Of a stretch of DNA of 64,000 bases, positions 46,414 to 53,907 are shown piece after piece; the first letter of the stretch is position 1; each line of letters starts with the position of its first letter. This DNA comes from Acidobacteriota bacterium (GTDB lineage: Bacteria > Acidobacteriota > Terriglobia > Bryobacterales > Bryobacteraceae). Below the pieces are notes generated by a model that made no database searches, was not told the origin of the DNA, and worked only from the letters and a program-made list of their open reading frames with translations. Location of the stretch: the NCBI GenBank assembly GCA_016185425.1, contig JACPNQ010000034.1, positions 124,001-188,000 of the forward strand, written 5' to 3'. Both the position numbers and the translations under genes were made by a program.

Positions 46414-48978
46414 ATGCCCGAAGCAAGACCCGCGGAGAAGGGAGCGGTATGGAATGAGCCGGTGCTGATCCCGTCGATCGGTGTGGCGGGCGGTGTATTG
46501 GTCGAACGATTGGCGTCGTTCCCCCTCGTGGAAGCGGGCGTTGCGGGCGCGTTGTTTGCGGGGCTGGCGCTCATCCCGGGCGCGGCGATCCGCCGTCGAA
46601 TCGCCGCCGGAATGGCCTGCTGTGCCCTTGGTGTCGCGACGGCCGTGTGGCACCGGCCCGGTCCGCCGCCCGTGATCGACGCCGCGGCGTCGGAGGCGGT
46701 GATTGTTGAAGGTTGCGTCGTCGAGCCCAGTGTCTTCTCGGAGAATCGCGAGCAGTTCACGCTTGAGCTCGTCCCTGGCGCCCGTGGCAGGGTATCGTTG
46801 AATCTGCGCGAAGGCCAGATGCCTCCCCAACTGCGCTACGGGCAGCGCGTGGAGTTCGAGGGCCGCATCCGCGCCCCGCACAATTTCGGTAATCCCGGCG
46901 CGTTCGACTTTGAGGGCTACCTGGCGCGGCGGCAGATCTACTGGAACATCTCCACGCGCACCGGCGCCGAAGTGACACTGCTCGACGGCGTTTGCGGATC
47001 GCGGTTGGAAGGCTGGCTATTCGGGCTGCGTTCGGCGGCGTTGGAGCGGCTGGAGACGTTGTACCGGAACGACGCCTACAAGACGATCATGATGCAGGCG
47101 ATTCTCACCGGCGAGAGCACGCGGCTGGAGAAGGCGTGGACCGAACACTACCGCCGCACGGGCACGTATCACGCGCTGGTGATCAGCGGCCTGCATCTGA
47201 CGGTGCTCGCCGGATACCTGTTGATCCTGCTGCGCTATACAACCGGCCGGCCTGTTCTCTCGATGATCCTCGCGCTCCTCGCGGCGTGGGTCTATGCCGG
47301 CGCGAGCGGGATGACGGCGCCCATCGGCCGCGCTGCGGGCGGGTTCACACTCTTCCTGATGAGCCGCTTCTGGCACCGGCAAACGCACCTGCTGAACGCG
47401 CTTGCCGTTGTCGTCGTGTCTTTCCTGCTCATCGATCCCGGCCAGCTTTTCGAAGGCAGCTTTCTGCTCAGTGTCCTCAGTGTGCTCGCCATCGGCGCAT
47501 TGGCGGGGCCGCTGTTTGAGGCCTACACGCGGCCCATCGTCCTGGGCTTTGCCGAGCTCGGGCGCGATCAGAACGACGTCGACCTCGAATGGCGGATCTG
47601 TTCGATGCGCGTCGAGGCCCGGCTGTTCGCCCAGACCATCGCCGTGTGGACGCGCATTCCCGAAAGATTCTGTTTGTCGTTTGTCTCCACCGTAGTTCGC
47701 ACCTTCTTCCATCTCTATGAGATCTTCATGCTTTCGGCCGTCGTGCAGGTGGCTCTGGCTCTGCCGATGGCGCTTTTCTTCCACCGCGTCTCGTTGAGCG
47801 GTATGGCGGCCAATGTCCTTATCGTGCCGGTGATGAATGCGGTCGTCGTCATCGGGTTCGTCGCCATCCTAACCAATCTCGGACCTCTGGCCTGGCTCGC
47901 CGGGGCGCTGCTGGAGTTCTCCCGCCGCGTTGCCGCGTTCTTCTCCGGCCTGGAGCCGGATTGGCGCATCCCCGATCCTCCTCTTTGGCTAGCCCTCGCC
48001 TTCACGGCCGCCCTGATCGCACTCGCCATCGTGGCGCGGCGTGCCTCGCCCGCGCGCTGCGCCGCCTTCGCCGCGGTCTGTATCCTCTTCGCCACCCTCG
48101 TCGCGCATCCGTTCGCACCGCGGATTGCGCCAGGCCAATTGGAAGTTACGGTGGTCGACGTCGGCCAGGGCGACTCGGTGCTCGTCGTCACCCCGGAGGG
48201 CCGGACCATCATCGTCGACGGCGGCGGCGTGCCGGGCTTCAAAGGCCGTCCGAAACCGAAGCTCGACATCGGCGAGGACGTTATCTCGAATTATCTTTGG
48301 ACGCGGTCCATGCAGCGGATCGACGTGCTTGCGCTCACCCATGCGCACGAAGACCACAGCGGCGGCCTGGCCTCGCTCATCGTCAACTTTCGCCCGAAGG
48401 AGCTCTGGATCGGCGCGATGGGAGAAAGCCCCGTCTGGCAGCGCCTTCGTGCCGTGGCGCGGGAGCACGGTGTGCGGATCGTGCCCCGCCACGCTGGCGA
48501 AACGTTCTCGCTCGGGGGCGCGCAGTTCCACGTGATGGCGCCGTTTCCGGACCAGGTGCCCGGCGTGATTCCCCGCAACAACGACTCGCTGGTGATGACC
48601 GCGCGGCTCGGGGCGCGCGCGTTTCTGTTGACGGGCGATGCGGAAAAGGAGATCGAATGGCGTCTCGTCGATGAGCACGCCGTCGAGCCGGTGGACGTGT
48701 TAAAACTCGGCCATCACGGCAGCCGCACGTCGTCCACGGCCGAGTTCCTCGATCTCGCCAAACCGCGTTTTGCCGTTATCTCCGCGGGGCTCGATAATCT
48801 CTACCGTCATCCGCACCCGGACGTATTGGCGCGCCTGGAGCAGCGTGGAATTCGCGTGCTGCGAACCGACCGCGGCGGCCAGATCCGCTTTCTCACGGAT
48901 GGCTACAGGCTGGAAGTGACCGCTTTTCGCGCCCTACAGCAGGGCGCCGATAACCGGCAGCTCGCGGCGATGGAGTAA
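46414..48978 (+). CDS. comEC: ComEC/Rec2-type DNA internalisation protein
   Basis: An 854-residue protein from ATG 46414. The N-terminal part has a DUF4131-like domain with helices (VEAGVAGALFAGLALIPGAA) and an OB-like segment (YGQRVEFEGRIRAPHNFGNP). The competence membrane core includes HALVISGLHLTVLAGYLLIL and YAGASGMTAPIGRAAGGFTL. The C-terminal metallo-beta-lactamase domain has VVDVGQGDSVLVVTPEG, LTHAHEDHSGG and KLGHHGSRTSSTAEFLDLAK. It should form the DNA channel of natural transformation. Its 3' end overlaps the convergent DoxX gene by 45 nt. Confidence 0.93.
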   Translation: MPEARPAEKGAVWNEPVLIPSIGVAGGVLVERLASFPLVEAGVAGALFAGLALIPGAAIRRRIAAGMACCALGVATAVWHRPGPPPVIDAAASEAVIVEGCVVEPSVFSENREQFTLELVPGARGRVSLNLREGQMPPQLRYGQRVEFEGRIRAPHNFGNPGAFDFEGYLARRQIYWNISTRTGAEVTLLDGVCGSRLEGWLFGLRSAALERLETLYRNDAYKTIMMQAILTGESTRLEKAWTEHYRRTGTYHALVISGLHLTVLAGYLLILLRYTTGRPVLSMILALLAAWVYAGASGMTAPIGRAAGGFTLFLMSRFWHRQTHLLNALAVVVVSFLLIDPGQLFEGSFLLSVLSVLAIGALAGPLFEAYTRPIVLGFAELGRDQNDVDLEWRICSMRVEARLFAQTIAVWTRIPERFCLSFVSTVVRTFFHLYEIFMLSAVVQVALALPMALFFHRVSLSGMAANVLIVPVMNAVVVIGFVAILTNLGPLAWLAGALLEFSRRVAAFFSGLEPDWRIPDPPLWLALAFTAALIALAIVARRASPARCAAFAAVCILFATLVAHPFAPRIAPGQLEVTVVDVGQGDSVLVVTPEGRTIIVDGGGVPGFKGRPKPKLDIGEDVISNYLWTRSMQRIDVLALTHAHEDHSGGLASLIVNFRPKELWIGAMGESPVWQRLRAVAREHGVRIVPRHAGETFSLGGAQFHVMAPFPDQVPGVIPRNNDSLVMTARLGARAFLLTGDAEKEIEWRLVDEHAVEPVDVLKLGHHGSRTSSTAEFLDLAKPRFAVISAGLDNLYRHPHPDVLARLEQRGIRVLRTDRGGQIRFLTDGYRLEVTAFRALQQGADNRQLAAME

Positions 48979-49320
48979 CAGCACCGCGGAGCTCGCCATT
49001 AGCACGATCATCGCCAACGCAAACAGTTCGCCGTGATCGCCCACCTGCGGAATCGTCAGCCCGAGCTTGGTAATGTGGCTCACCACAGCACCCGTGATAA
49101 CGCCGAACGATAGCGCCGCGCCGATCGCCACCGTGGGCGGATAGAGAATCAGAATCGACGCGATGAGTTCAACGACTCCCGTGCCGATCCGTCCCCACGG
49201 CTCCATCCCGAGCGTCGTGAAGATATAAACCGACTCCGGCGCTCCCGTGAATTTGAAATAGAGCGTCTGCAGCAGAATGACCGCCGTTACGATGCGGAGG
49301 CCGAGGCTGAGGTAGGACAT
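48934..49320 (-). CDS. DoxX family membrane protein
   Basis: A 128-residue protein from ATG 49320 with four helices (GLRIVTAVILLQTLYFKFTG, GTGVVELIASILILYPPTVA, GAALSFGVITGAVVSHITK, FALAMIVLMASSAVLLLHR). The N-terminal LQTLYFKFTGAPESVYIFTT is the DoxX signature. Family members are linked to quinone redox or thiol stress. The start lies inside the 3' end of the upstream acyltransferase gene (34-nt same-strand overlap), so the two are co-transcribed. Its end overlaps comEC by 45 nt. Confidence 0.88.
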   Translation of the reverse strand: MSYLSLGLRIVTAVILLQTLYFKFTGAPESVYIFTTLGMEPWGRIGTGVVELIASILILYPPTVAIGAALSFGVITGAVVSHITKLGLTIPQVGDHGELFALAMIVLMASSAVLLLHRRELPVIGALL

Positions 49321-51044
49321 AGCGATGTGTTTTCCTTTCGATGGCAGGCGCGAAGGGCGTCGGCGCCTTCTTTGGTGAAATAGCGGTCCAGCAGTTTCGG
49401 ATCGGCTTGCAGCAGATCGACGACGATCATGCCGTCCAGCGTGCTGGAGAATGCCGCGTCCAGATGAAAGCCGGCGAGCTTGCCGCCGAGCCTGAGATAC
49501 TGCCGCAGCAGGATCGGCGCCTTTGCGCCTTCCAATTCCGTGAGCGCATCGTCCAGATCGTCAATGTCATTGACGCTATCGGGTTCGGTACGCCAACGCG
49601 GTACAACGCGGCCATGGATCCACCGGGCGGTCCCTTCCATCCACGCGGCGCGCCGTAGAAAAGCGAGCATCAGCTTGCGGGACTCGGTGGAGTAAGCGTT
49701 GCTGATGCTCACGGGGCCAAATAGCACGCGGTGCCGCGGGTGCGCGGCCACCCACGCGCCGATGCCTTTCCACAACAGGAGCAGGGCGGAGAAGGAGCGC
49801 TGGTAGTTGGCGCAGATGAAGGATCGCCCCAGCTCCAGAGACGGCGCGCCAAGGCCATGGAGGAATTTGTCGCCATAGCGAAAGAGCGTCGACGTGTAGA
49901 GGTCGTGCGGCCGCGTGACACCGGGCGTCACAGGCTTCATGCGATAGGCGCCGGCGATCTCCCGCGCCTCCGCATTCCACAGGAAGAGGTGCAAATAGTG
50001 CGCATCGAACTCGTCGATGTCCTGGGTGTTGCCGGTGCCTTCTCCGGCCGCGCGAAAGGTCAACTCACGCAGCCGGCCGAGCTCGCGAAGGGTGAAGGGA
50101 ATCTCGGACGCGGTGGCGATGTGTGCGGTCAGATTCCCATTCGCCGCGATCGCGGGAAGCGCATCGATCTCTCGCTCCAGCAGCGCCGGATCGACAGCCG
50201 GCGCGACCGGCGCAAGGGCTTCCGTCCCTCGGTGCAGCGGCCGGGACGTGTGCGCGCGATAGGGTGTGCGTTTACTCAGCAACTCCACGCGCCAGCGCAG
50301 ATATTGAATCGCTCGTGCGGGCGTGCGCTTGCGCAGCACTCGTTCGGCGGACGTGCCCTTCCCAATGCGCACTTCCACGCTCCGTCCTTCCTTGTTCCAC
50401 AACTCGCGGAACAGCATGGCCGTGCGGAGGCGCTTCGAAATGTGGCCGGTCAAATGGAACAGCAAACTGTTACGGCCGGCGATGTGAATGGGAACGATCG
50501 GGAACTCCACGCTGCGGTGTACGAGATCCAAGAGCTTTGCGGTGCCGTCATTCCAAGGAGCATCGGCAGTACCTTGCGCCACCTCACCAGCCGGAAAGAC
50601 CACTAGCATCCCACCGCGCCGCACGAACTCCACTGCATCGCGTAGCGCAGAAATATTCCGGGCGCCGGGCTCCAGATCGAGAGGCACAACCACATCCCGC
50701 AGCTCGGGGAACGCGCGAAGAGCGTGGTTTGCGAGGAACTTCACGTCGGACCTGCGCCGCCGTAGCATCGCCAGCAGCACGGCGCCGTCGAGTATTCCGT
50801 GCGGATGATTGGCTACAACGACGGCGGGTCCCGCCGATGGGATCTGCGAGAGGTCGGCCTCAGTAACCAACGTGTCGACGCGGAGCAAGTGCAACAACCG
50901 TTCCGCCAGACATGCACCGCCTATTTGCTCGTAAACGGACTTGGCGCGCGCGAGCCCCGTAAGATGCGCAAGCGGTTCCTGCATCCACTGCGGCAGGTGC
51001 GCGACGTGCGGCCAGGCGGCGTTGAGGATGTGTGTCTTTTCCAC
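49287..51044 (-). CDS. PlsC-type acyltransferase fused to OlsB-like GNAT acyltransferase
   Basis: A 585-residue protein. The N-terminal half is a PlsC/OlsA-like lysophospholipid acyltransferase: VVVANHPHGILDGAVLLAML (the NHPxGxLDG variant), LVVFPAGEVAQG and IPVHIAGRNSLLF-like IVPIHIAGRNSLLF. The C-terminal half (from about residue 300) resembles OlsB-type N-acyltransferases: EIPFTLRELGRLRELTFRAA, FDAHYLHLFLWNAEAREIAG, LELGRSFICANYQRSFSALL and FGPVSISNAYSTESRKLML. Together they would make both acylations of ornithine lipids or another aminolipid. The order (OlsA-like then OlsB-like) is the reverse of OlsF. Similar fusions occur in Bacteroidetes. Substrate unproven. Confidence 0.85.
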   Translation of the reverse strand: MEKTHILNAAWPHVAHLPQWMQEPLAHLTGLARAKSVYEQIGGACLAERLLHLLRVDTLVTEADLSQIPSAGPAVVVANHPHGILDGAVLLAMLRRRRSDVKFLANHALRAFPELRDVVVPLDLEPGARNISALRDAVEFVRRGGMLVVFPAGEVAQGTADAPWNDGTAKLLDLVHRSVEFPIVPIHIAGRNSLLFHLTGHISKRLRTAMLFRELWNKEGRSVEVRIGKGTSAERVLRKRTPARAIQYLRWRVELLSKRTPYRAHTSRPLHRGTEALAPVAPAVDPALLEREIDALPAIAANGNLTAHIATASEIPFTLRELGRLRELTFRAAGEGTGNTQDIDEFDAHYLHLFLWNAEAREIAGAYRMKPVTPGVTRPHDLYTSTLFRYGDKFLHGLGAPSLELGRSFICANYQRSFSALLLLWKGIGAWVAAHPRHRVLFGPVSISNAYSTESRKLMLAFLRRAAWMEGTARWIHGRVVPRWRTEPDSVNDIDDLDDALTELEGAKAPILLRQYLRLGGKLAGFHLDAAFSSTLDGMIVVDLLQADPKLLDRYFTKEGADALRACHRKENTSLCPTSASASAS

Positions 51045-51072
51045 ACCTCTTCAATGCCAGCCGGCGCGGCTG

Positions 51073-51717
51073 TTATTCCAAACGAAGCAAGAATCGGTCG
51101 CCGCGTTGCACCAAGCGCCCGCGGAGCGTCAATGGCTCGGCCGGCGCGAGCGGAAACTTGCCATCGAGAAAGTAAAGATGTCCGTCGCGCGTACGCATGG
51201 CGGCGGGAACGCCGCCGCGCAGACAGCGAATGGCACAGTCGCGATGGACCTTTCCATCGCCCGGATTCATTACGCCGAGGTGGCACTTCGTATCGACCAG
51301 CTCACCCGTCACCGTAGCGGATCCCAGGTCCTTCTCCGCCAACTCGCCCGCCGGGCCATCCAGCGCCGAGACGCTCGCGATCTCCAGCATCCGCACGCCG
51401 TCACGCTCGATCAGCGAGCCCTGCACGCGCACCCGTCCCGACGGTACCGGACCCGCGCCGCGTTTCCCCGCGCCCACCAGCCACAGGCTCCGGCCGTCGC
51501 CCTCCACCAGCGCCGGCCAAGGCTTCAAATCCACCCAGCCCTCATGCGCCTTTACATTTCCAAACTCGAACCGGCTCCGCGCGAAGCGCCGCTGCGAATA
51601 TACAAGCCCAGCAGCCAGCAGAAGAACAGCAACCAGCAGGTTAATGACCAAAAGACGGACATAACGCCCAGTCCGCGGGGGTGCTTGCGGATGATAGCCG
51701 ACATAAAACTCCTCCAT
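51073..51717 (-). CDS. Membrane-anchored protein with conserved cysteine motif, redox operon
   Basis: A 214-residue protein with one N-terminal helix (YVRLLVINLLVAVLLLAAGL, residues 19-38). The exported part has VTGELVDTKCHLGVMNPGDG and HRDCAIRCLRGGVPAAMRT, a Cys/His pattern (CHLGVM..., HRDCAIRC) often seen in small periplasmic proteins of respiratory operons, where it may bind a metal or a heme. I do not recognise a named family. Its ATG overlaps the stop of the Rieske protein gene, so it is the last gene of the five-gene operon. Its role is probably tied to that redox protein. Confidence 0.75.
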   Translation of the reverse strand: MEEFYVGYHPQAPPRTGRYVRLLVINLLVAVLLLAAGLVYSQRRFARSRFEFGNVKAHEGWVDLKPWPALVEGDGRSLWLVGAGKRGAGPVPSGRVRVQGSLIERDGVRMLEIASVSALDGPAGELAEKDLGSATVTGELVDTKCHLGVMNPGDGKVHRDCAIRCLRGGVPAAMRTRDGHLYFLDGKFPLAPAEPLTLRGRLVQRGDRFLLRLE

Positions 51718-52679
51718 TAGCGGGCCTCCGCTTTGGTGCTTACGAAGGCCGTGCCATTTTCAATGCGTATAGGAAATACGGCGACCTGATCGTCAAACGG
51801 GGCTGGCGCACGGCCAGTGGCGGGGTCGTATTGGTACCCGTGCCAGGGGCACGTGATGCAGCCATCGATGATTTTGCCTTCGCCGAGTGGACCGTTTTGA
51901 TGGCGGCATACGTTCGAGACGGCATGAACCTGGTTTCCGTTCCGAAAAACCGCGATGCGTTCCTTCCCCGCGCAGACGATGACGGCGCGCTGATCGGGGA
52001 TGCTGTCAACCGGGCCGACGCGCAGATCTGCTTCGTTCGAAGGCGTGTCCCGCTCCTTCCGCGCCGCCGTTATATGCAGTGCGCTGAGCGTGGCTGCCCC
52101 CGCCGACACTACCGCGATATTGAACCAGTGCGGCTCTGACTGCAGCGCGCCGAACGCTACATGCGCCACCAGCAGAGCGTAAGCGAGATAGACGCCCATG
52201 TGCAGCCGCTTCCACACCGGCGGAGTCAACCAATGCAGCCACACATCATGGCTGGTGGCCGCCATTGCAAACAACAAAAACAGTGCCGCCGCCCCGAGCA
52301 ACTGAAAGCTCGGAAACGACTGCACCAGGCTCGTCAGCATCCCCACATTGCCAAGCGCGTGAAACTGAATCAGCGAGAGCAAACCGTGCGTCAGCGCCAG
52401 CAGGAACATCAGCACGCCCAGGTGGCGGCGGTTGTAGAGCAGCGGCAGGAAGCGCTTGTCCAGGCGGGTCAACGGCCCGATAGCGAGGACGACGTGCAGC
52501 AGCAGGAATGCGCCAGTCCCGAATGCGCGGATCAGCAGCGTCTCCGCCGTGGCATCCGGATGCGCTAACGCTCCCAGGCCAGCGAACACACCCAGATAGA
52601 GCAACGTTCCGCCGGCGGCCACGCCGTCATAAATCTTCTTCTGCCGGCTCCAGCCGACCGCCTGATAGTGAACGCTCAT
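51717..52679 (-). CDS. Ferric-reductase-like (MsrQ-type) membrane domain fused to a Rieske domain
   Basis: A 320-residue protein from ATG 52679, overlapping the stop of a 36-residue gene. The first ~215 residues hold about six helices with conserved His residues likely to bind heme (LLLHVVLAIGPLTRL, RRHLGVLMFLLALTHG, ATSHDVWLHWLTPPVWKRLH, LLVAHVAFGALQ), as in MsrQ/YedZ. The C-terminal Rieske [2Fe-2S] motif is complete: C258-x-H260 (CRHQNGPLG) and C277-x2-H280 (CPWHGYQYD). It would pass electrons between quinone or heme and a periplasmic or cytoplasmic partner. The partner is unknown; the two small membrane proteins upstream and the Cys-rich protein downstream are candidates. Confidence 0.9.
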   Translation of the reverse strand: MSVHYQAVGWSRQKKIYDGVAAGGTLLYLGVFAGLGALAHPDATAETLLIRAFGTGAFLLLHVVLAIGPLTRLDKRFLPLLYNRRHLGVLMFLLALTHGLLSLIQFHALGNVGMLTSLVQSFPSFQLLGAAALFLLFAMAATSHDVWLHWLTPPVWKRLHMGVYLAYALLVAHVAFGALQSEPHWFNIAVVSAGAATLSALHITAARKERDTPSNEADLRVGPVDSIPDQRAVIVCAGKERIAVFRNGNQVHAVSNVCRHQNGPLGEGKIIDGCITCPWHGYQYDPATGRAPAPFDDQVAVFPIRIENGTAFVSTKAEAR

Positions 52680-52786
52680 GGTTGTGGATCCACGCGGCTG
52701 AGAACGCCCGCCGCCAGCAGCGCCAACAGCACCGCGGGCAACACCAACCAGACCCAATAGTGCGCGCGCCGCAGCGGCCGTATCAT
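52676..52786 (-). CDS. 36-residue single-pass membrane protein
   Basis: ATG 52786 to TGA 52676-52678. The peptide begins MIRPLRRAHYWVWLVLPAVL and continues into a hydrophobic helix ending near VLSRVDPQP. Its ATGA overlaps the stop of the upstream 68-residue gene, and its own stop overlaps the start of the Rieske gene, so all three are translationally coupled. The positive-inside N-terminus and single helix suggest an accessory subunit of the adjacent heme/Rieske protein. Confidence 0.75.
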   Translation of the reverse strand: MIRPLRRAHYWVWLVLPAVLLALLAAGVLSRVDPQP

Positions 52787-52989
52787 TCCGCCGCCTTTCT
52801 CCGCCATGCCCACGCCACCAGCGGCCACAACAGCATCGCCGCTGGAAACGCTAGCAGACGAAAAGCAATCGAGGTGTTCCGGGCCGCCGGATCGTGGCGC
52901 GGCAGCAGCATCGTCACGAAGGCCAGTGCGAACCAGAACCCCAGCCCCGCATATAACGCCATCGCGCCCACGATCAGATCGGCAGGCAT
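52783..52989 (-). CDS. 68-residue membrane protein of the Rieske operon
   Basis: ATG 52989 is preceded by AAAGGA at a 6-nt spacing, supporting translation. Two helices are visible (LIVGAMALYAGLGFWFALAF and LLAFPAAMLLWPLVAWAWRR), with a short loop containing the charged RHDPAARN. The gene starts 10 nt after the SDR stop and its own stop overlaps the start of the 36-residue gene. No family is recognised; a role as small subunit of the neighbouring redox membrane protein is inferred from position. Confidence 0.72.
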   Translation of the reverse strand: MPADLIVGAMALYAGLGFWFALAFVTMLLPRHDPAARNTSIAFRLLAFPAAMLLWPLVAWAWRRKAAE

Positions 52990-52999
52990 AGGGGTTCCT

Positions 53000-53794
53000 T
53001 TAGGAGGACCAGGCGACGCGGAACTCAGGGCAAAGGGTCAGTCCGCCGCAGGCGAATACCGTTTGCCCTGTAATGTAGCTCGCCTCGTCCGAAGCCAGGA
53101 ACGCAAAAACCGAGGCGATCTCCCGCGCTTCACCGGCGCGCCCCAGCGGAATGTGGCTTTCCACCTCCTGCCGCGCCTTTTCATTGTTGATCCACGCCGA
53201 GTTGATCGGCGTCACGATCGCGCCCGGACCGACGGCGTTCACGCGGATGCCGCGATCGGCATACTCCAGTGCGAGGGTTTTCGTCATATTCTCCATCCCA
53301 CCCTTGGTGACCGAGTAGCTGACGTAGTGCGGCTTGGGGATGATTTCATGGACGGACGAATTGTTTAGGATCACGCCGCCCTTGCCTTGCTTTAGGAAAT
53401 GCCGCAGCGCCTCGCGCGAACAGAGAAAAGGTCCGCGCAAATTGACGGCGATAACGCGGTCGAAATCGGCGGCTTCCATCTGATCTGAAGGGCTCGGCTT
53501 CTGAATGCCGGCATTGTTGATCAGTACATCGACGGAGCCGAATTCCGCCGTGAACGCATCGAACATCGCCTTCACATCCTGCTCGTTCGAAACGTCGGCC
53601 TTCAGAAGTACTTCGCGGCCGTCGCTCACGCGGGCCGTCTTGGCCTGCTGTTGTGTTTGCTCGGCGCCTTCCGGTCCACCGATATAGTTGATGCCGATAT
53701 TCGCGCCTTCCTGCGCGAACCGGATAGCGATAGCCTGTCCAATGCCGGAGGACGCTCCGGTGATAAGTACGTTTTTGCCTTTCAGGCGTTCCAT
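53000..53794 (-). CDS. Short-chain dehydrogenase/reductase (glucose 1-dehydrogenase-like)
   Basis: A 264-residue SDR from ATG 53794 (MERLKGKNVLITGASSGIGQ; cofactor motif GASSGIG at 13-19). The NNAG strand is DVLINNAGIQKPSPSD, the catalytic Ser is in ILNNSSVHEI and the YxxxK is YSVTK. GIRVNAVGPGAIVTPI follows. The Ala/Asn after strand 2 (NIGINYIGGPEGAEQTQQ) suggests NADP or NAD glucose-dehydrogenase-type binding. An upstream in-frame extension runs into the intergenic region and is not family-like. Only 10 nt separate it from the small membrane-protein gene, making it the first gene of the operon. Confidence 0.9.
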   Translation of the reverse strand: MERLKGKNVLITGASSGIGQAIAIRFAQEGANIGINYIGGPEGAEQTQQQAKTARVSDGREVLLKADVSNEQDVKAMFDAFTAEFGSVDVLINNAGIQKPSPSDQMEAADFDRVIAVNLRGPFLCSREALRHFLKQGKGGVILNNSSVHEIIPKPHYVSYSVTKGGMENMTKTLALEYADRGIRVNAVGPGAIVTPINSAWINNEKARQEVESHIPLGRAGEAREIASVFAFLASDEASYITGQTVFACGGLTLCPEFRVAWSS

Positions 53795-53907
53795 GACTGA
53801 CTCGTTTCCTTTGCTGTGGTAAATGTCCCGGCAAGCCGCGATTATTCCCATCTTGGCAAACGTGCGAAAATAAGGGTTTCCTGCCTTTCCCCCAACCACA
53901 CACCCAA

